Origin: an uncultured Collinsella sp.
GTDB lineage: Bacteria; Actinomycetota; Coriobacteriia; Coriobacteriales; Coriobacteriaceae
Reading direction: 5' to 3'
NCBI GenBank assembly: GCA_958453935.1
Contig: CAUDZT010000009.1
Coordinates: 1 to 43,384, forward strand
Length of the DNA stretch: 43,384 bases
Shown: positions 8,934-16,470 of the stretch, piece by piece
How positions within the stretch are numbered: position 1 is the stretch's first letter
Layout: each line of letters opens with the position of its first letter
Notes under the pieces: generated by a model
Database searches by the model: none
What the model saw: only the letters and a program-made list of their open reading frames with translations
Told to the model about the DNA's origin: nothing
Made by a program: the position numbers and the translations under genes

Positions 8934-9638
8934 CTAGCGCTCGTCCACGAGCTTGGCGACGAGGGCCTTGAGCTCGGCCACCTCTCGCTCGAGTTCTTTG
9001 ACGCGGCGGGCATTCTCGGTGATGCCCTGGCGGTTGAGGGCGGACTGCTCGGCGGCGTCATCGGGCATGTACTCGCGATGCTGCTTGGCGTCGAAACTCT
9101 CCTCGAACACACGGCAGCCGTTGCGCTTGATGATGCGTCCCGGCACGCCCACGACGGTGCAGTTGTCGGGCACGTCCTTGACGACAACCGAGTTGCCGCC
9201 GATTTTGACGTTGTTGCCAATGCGAATGTTGCCGAGCACCTTGGCGCCTGTGCCCACGGTGACGTTGTTGCCCAGGGTGGGGTGGCGCTTGCCGGTCTCG
9301 TTGCCGGTGCCGCCAAGTGTGACGCCCTGATAGAGCACGCAGTTGTCGCCCACAATGGCGGTTTCGCCGATGACAACGCCCATGGCGTGGTCGATAAAGA
9401 AGTGCTTGCCAATTTGCGCGGCGGGATGAATCTCGACGCCGGTGATGTGGCGGGTGATTTGCGAGAGCACGCGGGCGAGTGAGCGATGACCATGCTCCCA
9501 GAGCCAGTGCTCGGGTACGTGGTTCCACTTGGCATGCAGACCGGGGTACGAAAGGAAAATGACCAGGCCGTTTTGCGCGGCGGGGTCCTGCGCCTGGACG
9601 GTCTTGATGTCCTCGCGAATGGTATTGATAAAGCTCAC
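8934..9638 (-). CDS. cysE: Serine O-acetyltransferase
   Basis: This 234-residue enzyme should transfer acetyl from acetyl-CoA to L-serine, the first step of cysteine synthesis. The hexapeptide left-handed beta-helix is evident (IHPAAQIGKHFFIDHAMGVVIGETAIVGDNC, residues 70-100), with the catalytic Asp83-His84 pair. GGTGNETGKRHPTLG (109-123) follows, and then GNNVTVGTGAKVLGNIRIGNNVKIGGNSVVVKDVP. A charged, coiled-coil-like tail (VKELEREVAELKALVAKLVDE) ends the protein. The GTG start at 9638 has GGGAGG just upstream. It is a single gene divergent from dedA. No cysteine synthase lies nearby. Confidence 0.93.
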   Translation of the reverse strand: MSFINTIREDIKTVQAQDPAAQNGLVIFLSYPGLHAKWNHVPEHWLWEHGHRSLARVLSQITRHITGVEIHPAAQIGKHFFIDHAMGVVIGETAIVGDNCVLYQGVTLGGTGNETGKRHPTLGNNVTVGTGAKVLGNIRIGNNVKIGGNSVVVKDVPDNCTVVGVPGRIIKRNGCRVFEESFDAKQHREYMPDDAAEQSALNRQGITENARRVKELEREVAELKALVAKLVDER

Positions 9639-9678
9639 CGGCCGCCTCCCTTAGCGCCATGGCAATGCGATTCAATAA

Positions 9679-9695
9679 AGTATAGCGATTCGCTA
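9679..9695 (-). promoter_or_regulatory. cysE -10 element and small inverted repeat
   Basis: Reading leftward, TATACT (complement of 9679-9684) is a good -10 box for cysE. The palindrome TAGCG-ATT-CGCTA (9683-9695) overlaps it and could be an operator. No convincing -35 box is seen. Confidence 0.35.
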
Positions 9696-9861
9696 GGGAT
9701 TAGGAAGAGCAATCTTTCACGGCTTTGCGTGACAGGTGTCAGTTATGCAAACTTGCTGGTAATGGAGTCATGCTTTTGTGGGGTTGCGCACGAGGGGGCG
9801 TCGCAACCGTATACTGGTCAACTTGGACGTGTCCGCGCCCACAACTGAGAGGTTTAACTTC

Positions 9862-10509
9862 ATGGGTTTCATTAATTTTATCGCCGAGCTGCTCAAGGAC
9901 CCGCGCACCGCGATCGCCAGTTGGATCGCCGCCGGCCCGCTTATGGCCTACGGCTGCGTGTTCCTAATTATCTTTATCGAGACGGGCGTGGTGTTCTTCC
10001 CGTTCCTTCCCGGCGATTCGCTGCTGTTCGCCTCGGGCTTCTTTGCCCACAACGGCGGCTTTAACATCGTGGCGCTTCTGGCCACCGCATGGGCCGCGGC
10101 CATCCTGGGCGATCAATGTAACTTTATGATCGGTCACTTCTTTGGCAAAAAGATCATCGCCTCGGGCAAGGTGAAGGCCATGACGCCCGAGCGCATTAAA
10201 AAGTCCGAGGACTTCTTGGACAAGTGGGGTCACCTGGCTATTTTCCTGGGTCGTTTCTTCCCGTTTATCCGCACCTTTGTGCCCTTTATCGCCGGCATGG
10301 GCGGCATGCACTGGCGCAACTTTGTCATCTTTAACGTGCTGGGCGGCATTACCTGGTCGACGGTCTTTACGCTGCTGGGCTACTTCTTTGGCGGCATTCC
10401 CTTTGTGCAGGAGCACTTTGAGCTGCTGATTATCGGCATCGTCGCCGTGTCGATCATCCCGACTGTGGTCGGTCTGGTTAAGGCTAAGCTGGGCAAAAAG
10501 AACGCGTAG
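9862..10509 (+). CDS. DedA family membrane protein
   Basis: This 215-residue integral membrane protein has the DedA/SNARE-associated (VTT-like) fold. The re-entrant motifs are FFPFLPGDSLLFASG (from about residue 45, with E40 and D52) and GRFFPFIRTFVPFIAGMGGM (from about residue 130, with the conserved Arg). DedA proteins are implicated in lipid carrier recycling and membrane homeostasis; some act on undecaprenyl phosphate or phosphatidylethanolamine. The ATG at 9862 follows GAGAGG. A strong terminator lies 30 bases after the stop, so the gene is transcribed alone. Confidence 0.9.
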   Translation: MGFINFIAELLKDPRTAIASWIAAGPLMAYGCVFLIIFIETGVVFFPFLPGDSLLFASGFFAHNGGFNIVALLATAWAAAILGDQCNFMIGHFFGKKIIASGKVKAMTPERIKKSEDFLDKWGHLAIFLGRFFPFIRTFVPFIAGMGGMHWRNFVIFNVLGGITWSTVFTLLGYFFGGIPFVQEHFELLIIGIVAVSIIPTVVGLVKAKLGKKNA

Positions 10510-10537
10510 CTCGAGCCAGCGCGCAAACCGTGCCGTT

Positions 10538-10576
10538 GAGGCCCGTCACCGCTTACGGTGGCGGGCCTCTTTAGTT
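10538..10576 (+). terminator. Terminator after dedA
   Basis: GAGGCCCGTCACCG pairs with CGGTGGCGGGCCTC over a short loop, followed by TTTAGTTT. Confidence 0.85.
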
Positions 10577-10798
10577 TCGGTCAAATGAAAATACTTTACT
10601 TAGTTAAAGAAAAGCGTTTTATCAGACGCGTACGGGGAGTACAATCTCGTGCATGCGAATCGACGTGCCATCGGCTTTGATGCCGTTCGCGTGTCCCGTC
10701 CGGCTCTACGCTCCGGGCGTGCGACGTTGCGACGCGGTCGGCCTCGGTCCTTGCGTGCGAGTTCGCGAGTATGCAACTGTGTATGTAAGGAGCGACAT

Positions 10799-11851
10799 AT
10801 GACTGTCGAGAAGAAGGATATCGATTGGGGTAGCCTCGGCTTTGGCTACATGAAGACCGATTACAGCTACGAGGCTCATTGGAAGGATGGCGAGTGGGAC
10901 GAGGGCGGTCTGACTACCGACCACACCCTGCATGTCTCCGAGTGCGGTGGCATCTTCCATTACTGCCAGGAGGTCTTTGAGGGCCTGAAGGCTTACACCG
11001 CCGAGGACGGCAGCATCGTCTGCTTCCGTCCCGATATGAACGCCGAGCGCATGTATAACTCTGCCCAGCGCCTCGAGATGCCCCCGTTCCCCAAGGACAA
11101 GTTTGTTGAGGCCGTCAAGCAGGTCGTTTCTGCCAACGCCGCCTGGGTTCCGCCCTTCGGCTCCGGCGCGACCCTGTACGTGCGTCCGTTTATGATCGGC
11201 TCCGGTGACGTGATCGGCGTGGCTCCCGCTCCTGAGTACACGTTCCGTATTCTCGTGACCCCGGTCGGTCCGTACTTTAAGGGTGGCCTTAAGCCCGTCA
11301 AGCTGCGCGTTTCCGAGTATGACCGTGCGGCACCGCACGGCACCGGCAACATCAAGGCCGGCCTGAACTACGCCATGTCCCTCAAGCCCACGATGGAGGC
11401 CCATCGCGAGGGATATGCCGAGAACCTGTATCTCGACTCCGAGTCCCGCACCTATGTCGAGGAGACCGGCGGCGCCAACGTGCTGTTCGTGAAGGAGGAC
11501 GGCACGCTTGTCGTCCCGCAGTCGCACACCGACTCCATCCTGCCTTCCATCACCCGCCGTTCGCTCGTTCAGGTTGCTCAGGACCTGGGCATGACCGTTG
11601 ACCAGCGTCCCGTCGAGTGGGCTGAGGTCAAGGCCGGTACCTTTGTCGAGTGCGGCCTGTGCGGCACCGCTGCCGTTATCTCCCCGGTCGGCGAGATCGA
11701 CAACAAGGTTTACGGCGCCGACGAGACCGTGACCTTCCCGGCTGGCTACACCGAGATCGGCCCTGTGATGAAGAAGCTCCGCGAGACCCTGACGGGCATC
11801 CAGTCTGGTGCTGTCGAGGATAAGCACAACTGGGTTTACACCGTCGCGTAA
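10799..11851 (+). CDS. ilvE: Branched-chain amino acid aminotransferase
   Basis: This 350-residue PLP enzyme should interconvert Leu, Ile and Val with their 2-oxo acids. It has the bacterial class IV start (KKDIDWGSLGFGYMKTDY), the GGIFHYCQEVFEGLKAY block, FRPDMNAERMYNSAQRLEMP, and the PLP-lysine region GTGNIKAGLNYAMSL with Lys186 as Schiff-base residue. EETGGANVLFV and the CGLCGTAAVISPVG segment complete the cofactor site. The ATG at 10799 has an ideal AAGGAG. Upstream is a leader of about 150 bases after a possible -10 TACAAT (10640-10645). No branched-chain-rich leader peptide or T-box is visible there. Confidence 0.95.
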   Translation: MTVEKKDIDWGSLGFGYMKTDYSYEAHWKDGEWDEGGLTTDHTLHVSECGGIFHYCQEVFEGLKAYTAEDGSIVCFRPDMNAERMYNSAQRLEMPPFPKDKFVEAVKQVVSANAAWVPPFGSGATLYVRPFMIGSGDVIGVAPAPEYTFRILVTPVGPYFKGGLKPVKLRVSEYDRAAPHGTGNIKAGLNYAMSLKPTMEAHREGYAENLYLDSESRTYVEETGGANVLFVKEDGTLVVPQSHTDSILPSITRRSLVQVAQDLGMTVDQRPVEWAEVKAGTFVECGLCGTAAVISPVGEIDNKVYGADETVTFPAGYTEIGPVMKKLRETLTGIQSGAVEDKHNWVYTVA

Positions 11852-11876
11852 GCTGTCTTAGCTGTCCGGCCCGAGG

Positions 11877-11983
11877 GCGGCCTTCCTTTCCGGCGCGTCC
11901 TCGGACATGAAAGAACCTCCGCTGCGCACTTCGTGCGGCGGAGGTTCTTTCGTCCTGCGGAGTGCGCCGGAAAGGAAGGCCGC
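11877..11983. repeat. Nested palindrome (hairpin within hairpin) after ilvE
   Basis: Outer arms of 20 bp pair perfectly (11877-11896 with 11964-11983, GCGGCCTTCCTTTCCGGCGC and its complement). Inside is a second perfect 14-bp stem (11909-11922 with 11938-11951, GAAAGAACCTCCGC), itself closed by a small CGCAC/GTGCG stem. CTTTTGTTTTG follows on the + strand, so the whole may terminate ilvE. Confidence 0.8.
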
Positions 11984-12023
11984 GCTTTTGTTTTGGTTCG
12001 CGCCATGTGGGGGTGGTGGCGAC

Positions 12024-12224
12024 GTGCATTTTTGCGAGTATTCTGCAATCGAAGGCCCCTGCATACCGACCTCGGGCAAAAATCGGGATTTCTCGATGTT
12101 TTCTACGAATGATGGGCGGGGTTATGGGCTGACAGCGTTTTGATTTGCAGGGACATTCGCGGTCTTTGGCATTTATCGTAGCGTCCGAAGCCCTTGGTTA
12201 TGTTGAATACTCCTAAAAATGCAC
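12024..12224. repeat. Inverted repeat pair flanking 161 bp without a gene
   Basis: GTGCATTTTTGCGAGTATTC (12024-12043) is mirrored at 12205-12224 by the complement of GTGCATTTTTAGGAGTATTC, with two mismatches. The 161 bp between holds no open frame with a ribosome site. The region 11984-12330 otherwise contains only the lemA terminator. Confidence 0.65.
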
Positions 12225-12255
12225 GGCGCTTAGAGGGGGACCTTCGCGAAAAAGG

Positions 12256-12294
12256 AAACCGCCCCGTCGAAGTATGCATTCGACGGGGCGGTTT
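12256..12294 (-). terminator. Terminator after lemA
   Basis: A perfect 15-bp stem, AAACCGCCCCGTCGA with TCGACGGGGCGGTTT, is followed leftward by CCTTTTTC on the - strand. Confidence 0.85.
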
Positions 12295-12330
12295 ATACAT
12301 TTGGACGATTAAGGATGCGCTGTCAAACTA

Positions 12331-12882
12331 CTAGAACTTGACGGTCGGGGCCTGGCGGGCTGCTTCGGCGGCCTCGAAGCCCTGGCGCTCCTTAAACTGG
12401 AAGATGCCGGCAAAGATGACAGCCGGGAACGTCTGAATGGCGTTGTTGTAGCTGAGCACGCAATCGTTGTAGCTCTGGCGTGCATAGCTAATCTTGTTCT
12501 CGGTATCCTCGAGCGATGCCTGCAGCTGCGTAAAGTTGGTGTTTGCCTTAAGGTCGGGATAGGCCTCGGCTACGGCGAAGAGCTGGCGCAGCGCACCGGT
12601 CAGCACGTTGTCGGCTTCCATCTTGGCCTCGGGCGTAGTGGCCTTGACGGCGGTGTTACGCGCGCTGATCACGGCGGAGAGCGTCTCCTGCTCGTGCTTG
12701 GCGTAGCCCTTGACGGTCTCGACCAGGTTGGGGATCAGGTCGTTGCGGCGCTGCAGCTGCGTATCGATGTTCTGCCAGGCGTTATCGATGCGGTTACGCT
12801 TGGTGACCATGTTGTTGTAGATGCCGGCGATGGCGCAGACAATCACAATGACAACAACGATGCCGATGATGACGGTAATCAT
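12331..12882 (-). CDS. LemA family protein
   Basis: This 183-residue protein has one N-terminal membrane helix (VIIGIVVVIVIVCAIAGIYN). The LemA hallmark follows: NRIDNAWQNIDTQLQRRNDLIPNLVETVKGYAKHEQETLSAVISAR. Further on are LFAVAEAYPDLKANTNFTQLQ, LEDTENKISYARQSYND and the C-terminal FPAVIFAGIFQFKERQGFEA. The family forms a helical domain outside the membrane; its biochemical role is unknown. Length and order are normal. The ATG at 12882 follows GGAGA. Confidence 0.93.
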   Translation of the reverse strand: MITVIIGIVVVIVIVCAIAGIYNNMVTKRNRIDNAWQNIDTQLQRRNDLIPNLVETVKGYAKHEQETLSAVISARNTAVKATTPEAKMEADNVLTGALRQLFAVAEAYPDLKANTNFTQLQASLEDTENKISYARQSYNDCVLSYNNAIQTFPAVIFAGIFQFKERQGFEAAEAARQAPTVKF

Positions 12883-12935
12883 GATGTCTCCGTTTCGAAT
12901 GGCCGCGGCGGCATGCGCCAGCTGCCGTTGGTATA

Positions 12936-12955
12936 ACGCTACTAGTATACCCGCA
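12936..12955. promoter_or_regulatory. Palindromic site between lemA and tetR
   Basis: GTATAACGCTACTAGTATAC has matching ends (GTATA/TATAC). Leftward it provides TATACT and TTATAC as possible lemA -10 boxes. It may also be an operator for the neighbouring TetR-type gene; this is inference from position only. Confidence 0.3.
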
Positions 12956-13081
12956 ACGTTTTGCCGTGCCGAACTTTCCGGTAAGCGTTATGTTTTCGGT
13001 GGGGTTGGCACTGGGGCAAAGCGCGCGAGGTACAGGTGTAAGATATGCGACAGATTGACGAGTGTTGTCTTTGCCCTGAGG

Positions 13082-13678
13082 ATGGCGATACCAGTGGACC
13101 TTCGCATCAAGAAAACCTACCGCGCCCTGTTCGATGCCTTCACCGAACTTCTCGAGGAGCATCGTTTTGAGGACCTGACGGTTGCCATGCTGTGCGACCG
13201 CGCCATGATTCGCCGTACGACGTTCTACAAGCACTTTCGCGACAAGAACGATTACTTTGCCTTTTATATCGATGAGCTTATGTCGGGCTTGCCGCAAAAA
13301 CAGCCCGATGAGGCCGGCGCAGTGTCTGCCGAGGACGTGCGCGCGCTTCGGCACGCGATTTTGGACGATGCCATGGATTTGATTCTGGCGCACGAGCAGC
13401 TCATGGATAACATTTTGGCAAGCAGCATGTCGGGCATGCTGACCAACGTTATTTGCGACCGCATTGCCCGCTCCATCCGCGAGTGTGTGATGAACGTGCT
13501 TGCCGAGGATGCCCTGGCCCCCGTGTCACTCGAGACGACGTCTGAGTTTGTCGCCGGCGGTATTATTCGACTTTTCACGATATGGTGGGAATCGGGCCAC
13601 GATCTTGAACGTCGACCTGAGATAGCCGACGTGGTCGATGCACTGTTCGAGCGAACCATGACGCCGGTGCATCACTAA
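13082..13678 (+). CDS. TetR/AcrR family transcriptional regulator
   Basis: This 198-residue protein has an N-terminal TetR helix-turn-helix: IKKTYRALFDAFTELLEEHRFEDLTVAMLCDRAMIRRTTFYKHFRDKNDYF (residues about 9-60), with the usual TTFYKHF recognition segment. The C-terminal domain (GGIIRLFTIWWESG near the end) resembles the TetR_C_7 or DhaS-like group. The ligand is unknown. I chose the ATG at 13082, after CTGAGG, because homology begins immediately after it; the long upstream frame overlaps the lemA promoter. Confidence 0.85.
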   Translation: MAIPVDLRIKKTYRALFDAFTELLEEHRFEDLTVAMLCDRAMIRRTTFYKHFRDKNDYFAFYIDELMSGLPQKQPDEAGAVSAEDVRALRHAILDDAMDLILAHEQLMDNILASSMSGMLTNVICDRIARSIRECVMNVLAEDALAPVSLETTSEFVAGGIIRLFTIWWESGHDLERRPEIADVVDALFERTMTPVHH

Positions 13679-13681
13679 AAG

Positions 13682-13771
13682 TGGCGGAGAGAGGGGGATT
13701 CGAACCCCCGGAACGCTCTCGCGCTCAACGGTTTTCAAGACCGCCGCATTCAACCGCTCTGCCATCTCTCC
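13682..13771 (-). tRNA. tRNA-Ser (anticodon UGA)
   Basis: On the - strand it folds as a class II tRNA. The acceptor GGAGAGA pairs with TCTCTCC, the anticodon stem-loop is CGGTCTTGAAAACCG (anticodon TGA), a long variable arm contains GAGCGCGAGAGC, and the T-arm is GGGGGTTCGAATCCCCC. The 3' CCA is encoded. It is divergent from the tadA fusion gene. Confidence 0.97.
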
Positions 13772-13822
13772 GTGAGTCGTAATGATAGCATCGTTTTGAA
13801 TTTGCAACAGGGAAGGCGAACG

Positions 13823-15604
13823 ATGACGATCACCGAAATCGACGAGAAGTTCATGCGTGAGGCGCTGGCGGAGGCGCGCGCCGCCGCGGCGGTGGGCGAG
13901 GTGCCCATCGGAGCCGTAGTGGTGCGCGCGGGCGAGATTGTCGCGCGGGCGCATAATCGTCGCGAGCTCGATCAGGATCCTTCGGCTCATGCCGAGTTTG
14001 CGGCCCTGTGCGCTGCCGCTCGGTCGCTCGGTCGCTGGCGCCTTTCCGATTGCACGGTCTACGTGACGCTCGAGCCCTGCTGCATGTGTGCGGGGCTTAT
14101 GGTTAACGCGCGCGTGGGGCGCTGCGTGTATGGCGCGAGTGATGCCAAGGCGGGCGCGCTGGGTTCGCTGTATGACCTGAATGCCGATTCGCGCCTGAAT
14201 CATCGGTTTAACGTGACGGCTGGGGTCCTGGCGGATGAATGCCGCGAGCTGCTGAGTAGCTATTTTGGCGGTCTGCGCGGAGCGGGCGGCACTGATTGCG
14301 GTTGTGGGGCCGATCTTGAGGCGCATGCCGCTCACGCCGCAGCGCTTGCAGGTGCCGGTGAGGATGCTGACACGGCGGTTGACTTTGGTCCTGCGTGCCG
14401 CCGGCCCCGCCGCGTGCTGCTGGCAATTGACTCCTTTAAGGGCAGCGTTTCGAGCGCGCAGGCGGAGGCAGCGGTTGCCGAGGGCGTGCGCCGCGTTTGG
14501 CCCGATGCCGAGCTGAACGCTTTGCCGCTGGCAGATGGTGGCGAGGGAACGCTCGACGCCGTTGCCGCGCGTGGTGGCGAGCTCTCGACCTGCGAGGTGG
14601 CAGGTCCCTTTGGTGAACCCGTGTCTGCCCGGATGCTGGTAGATGCCGAGCGCGAGTCCGCGGTCATTGAGATGGCCGAGACGGCGGGTATTGGGTATTC
14701 GCCTTGCACGGAATCGGCAGCGTTGGCGGCTTCGACCTATGGCGTGGGCGAGCTCATGCTTCGCGCAGTCCGTGCTGGGGCAAAGACTATCTATATTGGT
14801 CTGGGCGGCAGTGCCACCAACGACGGTGGCGCCGGCATGCTGCAGGCGCTGGGCGCGCGTGTGGTCGATGATCGGGGCCGCGATATCGCCCCCGGTCTTG
14901 CAGGCCTTGAGCAGGTGGCGAGCGTTGATTTGGCGCCAGCGCTTCAGGCTTTGGATGACGCTCGTATCGTTGTGCTTTCGGATGTCGAGAATCCGCTCGT
15001 GGGGCGTCGGGGCGCATTGGCGGTGTTTGGTGGGCAGAAAGGCTTGCCGACGGGTGACGCCGAGGCGCTGAGCAGGTGCGACAGTTGGATGGTCGGCTAC
15101 GGTCGTCTGCTCGATACGGCAATTGTCGAGGCTCGGGCCCAGGGGCTGCTGCGCGTGCCCGAGGGTGCACGGACGTTCGGCTCGGTGCTCGGCGTGCCCG
15201 GTGCCGGTGCCGCCGGCGGCCTGGGCGCCGCGCTGCTGGCGCTCGGTGCCGAGTTGCGTTCGGGCGTGGAGACAGTGCTCGATCTCGTGGGGTTTGACGA
15301 GCGTGTACGCGATGTCGACCTGGTCATAACGGGCGAGGGCAATATGGATGAGCAGTCCGCCGCCGGTAAGGCGCCGGTGGGCGTGGCCCGTCGTGCGAAG
15401 CGATATGGCAAACCGGTGGTCGCCGTCGTGGGCGGTCGTGCCGACAGCCTGGATGCGGTGTATGGGCAGGGCGTCGACTTGGTGCTTCCGATCTGTCGCA
15501 AGCCCATGGACCTGGAGCGGGCACTCGATCCGCAAGAAGCCGCAACCAACCTCATCTGCGCCGGCGAAGCAGCCGCTCGATCCTACGACCTTGCCCGCCT
15601 CTAA
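13823..15604 (+). CDS. Fusion of tRNA adenosine deaminase (TadA-like) and glycerate kinase
   Basis: One uninterrupted 593-residue frame encodes two enzymes. Residues 1-155 are a TadA/CDA-fold deaminase with zinc site H56-A-E58 and P85-C-C-M-C89, plus GEVPIGAVVV and NARVGRCVYGASDAKAG. TadA makes inosine at tRNA-Arg position 34. An Ala/Gly-rich linker of about 40 residues follows. From about residue 196 (RRVLLAIDSFKGSVSSAQAEAAVAEGV) it is a GarK/GlxK-type glycerate kinase, with LPLADGGEGTLDAV, GLGGSATNDGGAGMLQALG and DLVITGEGNMDEQSAAGKAPVGVA. The ATG at 13823 follows GGAAGG. No stop or internal frame change is seen. The upstream tRNA and downstream SRP RNA recall the usual tadA neighbourhood. 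Confidence 0.88.
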   Translation: MTITEIDEKFMREALAEARAAAAVGEVPIGAVVVRAGEIVARAHNRRELDQDPSAHAEFAALCAAARSLGRWRLSDCTVYVTLEPCCMCAGLMVNARVGRCVYGASDAKAGALGSLYDLNADSRLNHRFNVTAGVLADECRELLSSYFGGLRGAGGTDCGCGADLEAHAAHAAALAGAGEDADTAVDFGPACRRPRRVLLAIDSFKGSVSSAQAEAAVAEGVRRVWPDAELNALPLADGGEGTLDAVAARGGELSTCEVAGPFGEPVSARMLVDAERESAVIEMAETAGIGYSPCTESAALAASTYGVGELMLRAVRAGAKTIYIGLGGSATNDGGAGMLQALGARVVDDRGRDIAPGLAGLEQVASVDLAPALQALDDARIVVLSDVENPLVGRRGALAVFGGQKGLPTGDAEALSRCDSWMVGYGRLLDTAIVEARAQGLLRVPEGARTFGSVLGVPGAGAAGGLGAALLALGAELRSGVETVLDLVGFDERVRDVDLVITGEGNMDEQSAAGKAPVGVARRAKRYGKPVVAVVGGRADSLDAVYGQGVDLVLPICRKPMDLERALDPQEAATNLICAGEAAARSYDLARL

Positions 15605-15619
15605 GGCCTATCTCCCTAT

Positions 15620-15688
15620 AAGTTGCGGTGGAATACGGAGTGTTTTTGCCTTTAAGGGGCCAATTCAGTCCGTATTCCACCGCAACTT
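15620..15688. repeat. 69-bp hairpin repeat, copy 1
   Basis: AAGTTGCGGTGGAATACGGA (15620-15639) pairs perfectly with its complement at 15669-15688 around a loop containing TTTGCC. The same 69-bp palindrome recurs at 41874-41942, at the same overall length. Confidence 0.85.
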
Positions 15689-15726
15689 CGAGAATGGCCA
15701 TTCGAGGTTGGCTGCCTTGGGTCTTG

Positions 15727-15912
15727 GGTCGGACCGTTTGCCACGAAATGCGGCCATCTACTACGTTAAACCGGCCACCTTCGACCATCCCGGAATTTGC
15801 AAAAACAAAACCGCGGGTAGAAAGCTTGCCGATTTTCGAAAAAGTCGGCTATGGTCGACCCCTGCGACCTAAACGTAGTAGATGGGCCCTTTTCGTGGCA
15901 CAGCGTCAGACC
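15727..15912. repeat. Long imperfect inverted repeat with 62-bp arms
   Basis: Positions 15727-15788 and 15851-15912 are imperfect reverse complements. The best-matching stretch is CCATCTACTACGTT against AACGTAGTAGATGG, with CCACGAAA/TTTCGTGG and TCGACCAT/ATGGTCGA also paired. The 62-bp loop is A-rich and codes for nothing evident. The shape is that of a small non-autonomous element. Confidence 0.75.
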
Positions 15913-15917
15913 AGTCT

Positions 15918-15999
15918 ATTTGGGACGGGGCTTTCTTGACTACTTTCGCCACTCTGATGCCCCCAGTCAAAAAGTAGTCAAAAAAGCCCCGTCCCAAAT
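15918..15999. repeat. Inverted repeat with 29-bp arms
   Basis: Positions 15918-15946 (ATTTGGGACGGGGCTTTC and on) and 15971-15999 are complementary over 29 bp with one mismatch, spaced by 24 bp. The right end CGTCCCAAATTAGCT also occurs alone at 3264-3278. Together with the two preceding palindromes it fills the 445 bp between the fusion gene and the SRP RNA, which contains no gene. Confidence 0.8.
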
Positions 16000-16049
16000 T
16001 AGCTGTCTTGCCCCATCGGGCGGGAGCAGGTAAGATATACCGAGCGCCT

Positions 16050-16160
16050 AGCGCGTTCGATGGGTTCGGATGACGACATGTTCCGAATCTGGTCAGGTCC
16101 GGAAGGAAGCAGCCATAAGGAGCCTCTGTCGGGCATCCGAATCCATCGAGCGCACGGGCT
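16050..16160 (+). ncRNA. ffs: Signal recognition particle RNA, small bacterial type
   Basis: The universally conserved SRP domain is present: GGTCAGGTCCGGAAGGAAGCAGCC (16091-16114), the Ffh-binding asymmetric loop and GGAA tetraloop. The long closing stem is formed by GTTCGATGGGTTCGGATG (16055-16072) and CATCCGAATCCATCGAGC (16134-16151). A pyrimidine-rich CTTTCTTTTT follows. The RNA joins Ffh to target signal sequences during co-translational export. End positions are approximate. Confidence 0.95.
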
Positions 16161-16166
16161 TTCTTT

Positions 16167-16192
16167 TTGCGCGGTTTTACCAAACCGCGCAA
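16167..16192. terminator. Perfect hairpin just after SRP RNA
   Basis: TTGCGCGGTTT and AAACCGCGCAA form an 11-bp perfect stem with a TACC loop. It lies directly after the T-rich end of the SRP RNA and may protect or terminate it. Confidence 0.55.
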
Positions 16193-16212
16193 TGCTCGAC
16201 GCTGCGCGCCAC

Positions 16213-16299
16213 CCAGGGCGAACAATTTGTCATTCAAAAGGCAAGGCATGACCAGAAGGTCTATGCCTTGCCTTTTTCATGCCAACTTGTTCGCCCTGG
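16213..16299. repeat. Nested palindrome with inner bidirectional terminator
   Basis: Outer arms CCAGGGCGAACAA (16213-16225) and TTGTTCGCCCTGG (16287-16299) are perfect. Inside, AAAAGGCAAGGCAT (16236-16249) pairs perfectly with ATGCCTTGCCTTTT (16263-16276). The inner stem has A and T flanks suitable for termination in both directions. Confidence 0.75.
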
Positions 16300-16378
16300 A
16301 TGTCGCTCGCTGGCTGCGCCAAGACATCAATGGCTACGTGGTTCAAGAGATGGTGGCATTACCATTTGTTTTTACAAG

Positions 16379-16427
16379 TAAAGAGGCCCGTTTCCCTGGT
16401 TTTGGTCGGGGAAACAGGCCTCTTTTT
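16379..16427. terminator. Strong bidirectional terminator before surface protein gene
   Basis: AAAGAGGCCCGTTTCCC pairs with GGGAAACAGGCCTCTTT with one mismatch, followed by TTTTTG on the + strand and A/T-rich sequence on the other. It would end the leftward surface-protein transcript. Confidence 0.8.
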
Positions 16428-16470
16428 GTCTCTGGGCTTGTGGATTGGCGAAGACAATAACCGCTGGCGG

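Noticed and set aside
10649..10798. Leader peptide or T-box before ilvE
   Set aside because: The in-frame extension has no Ile/Leu/Val run or ribosome site, and no T-box core or tRNA-like specifier stem is visible.
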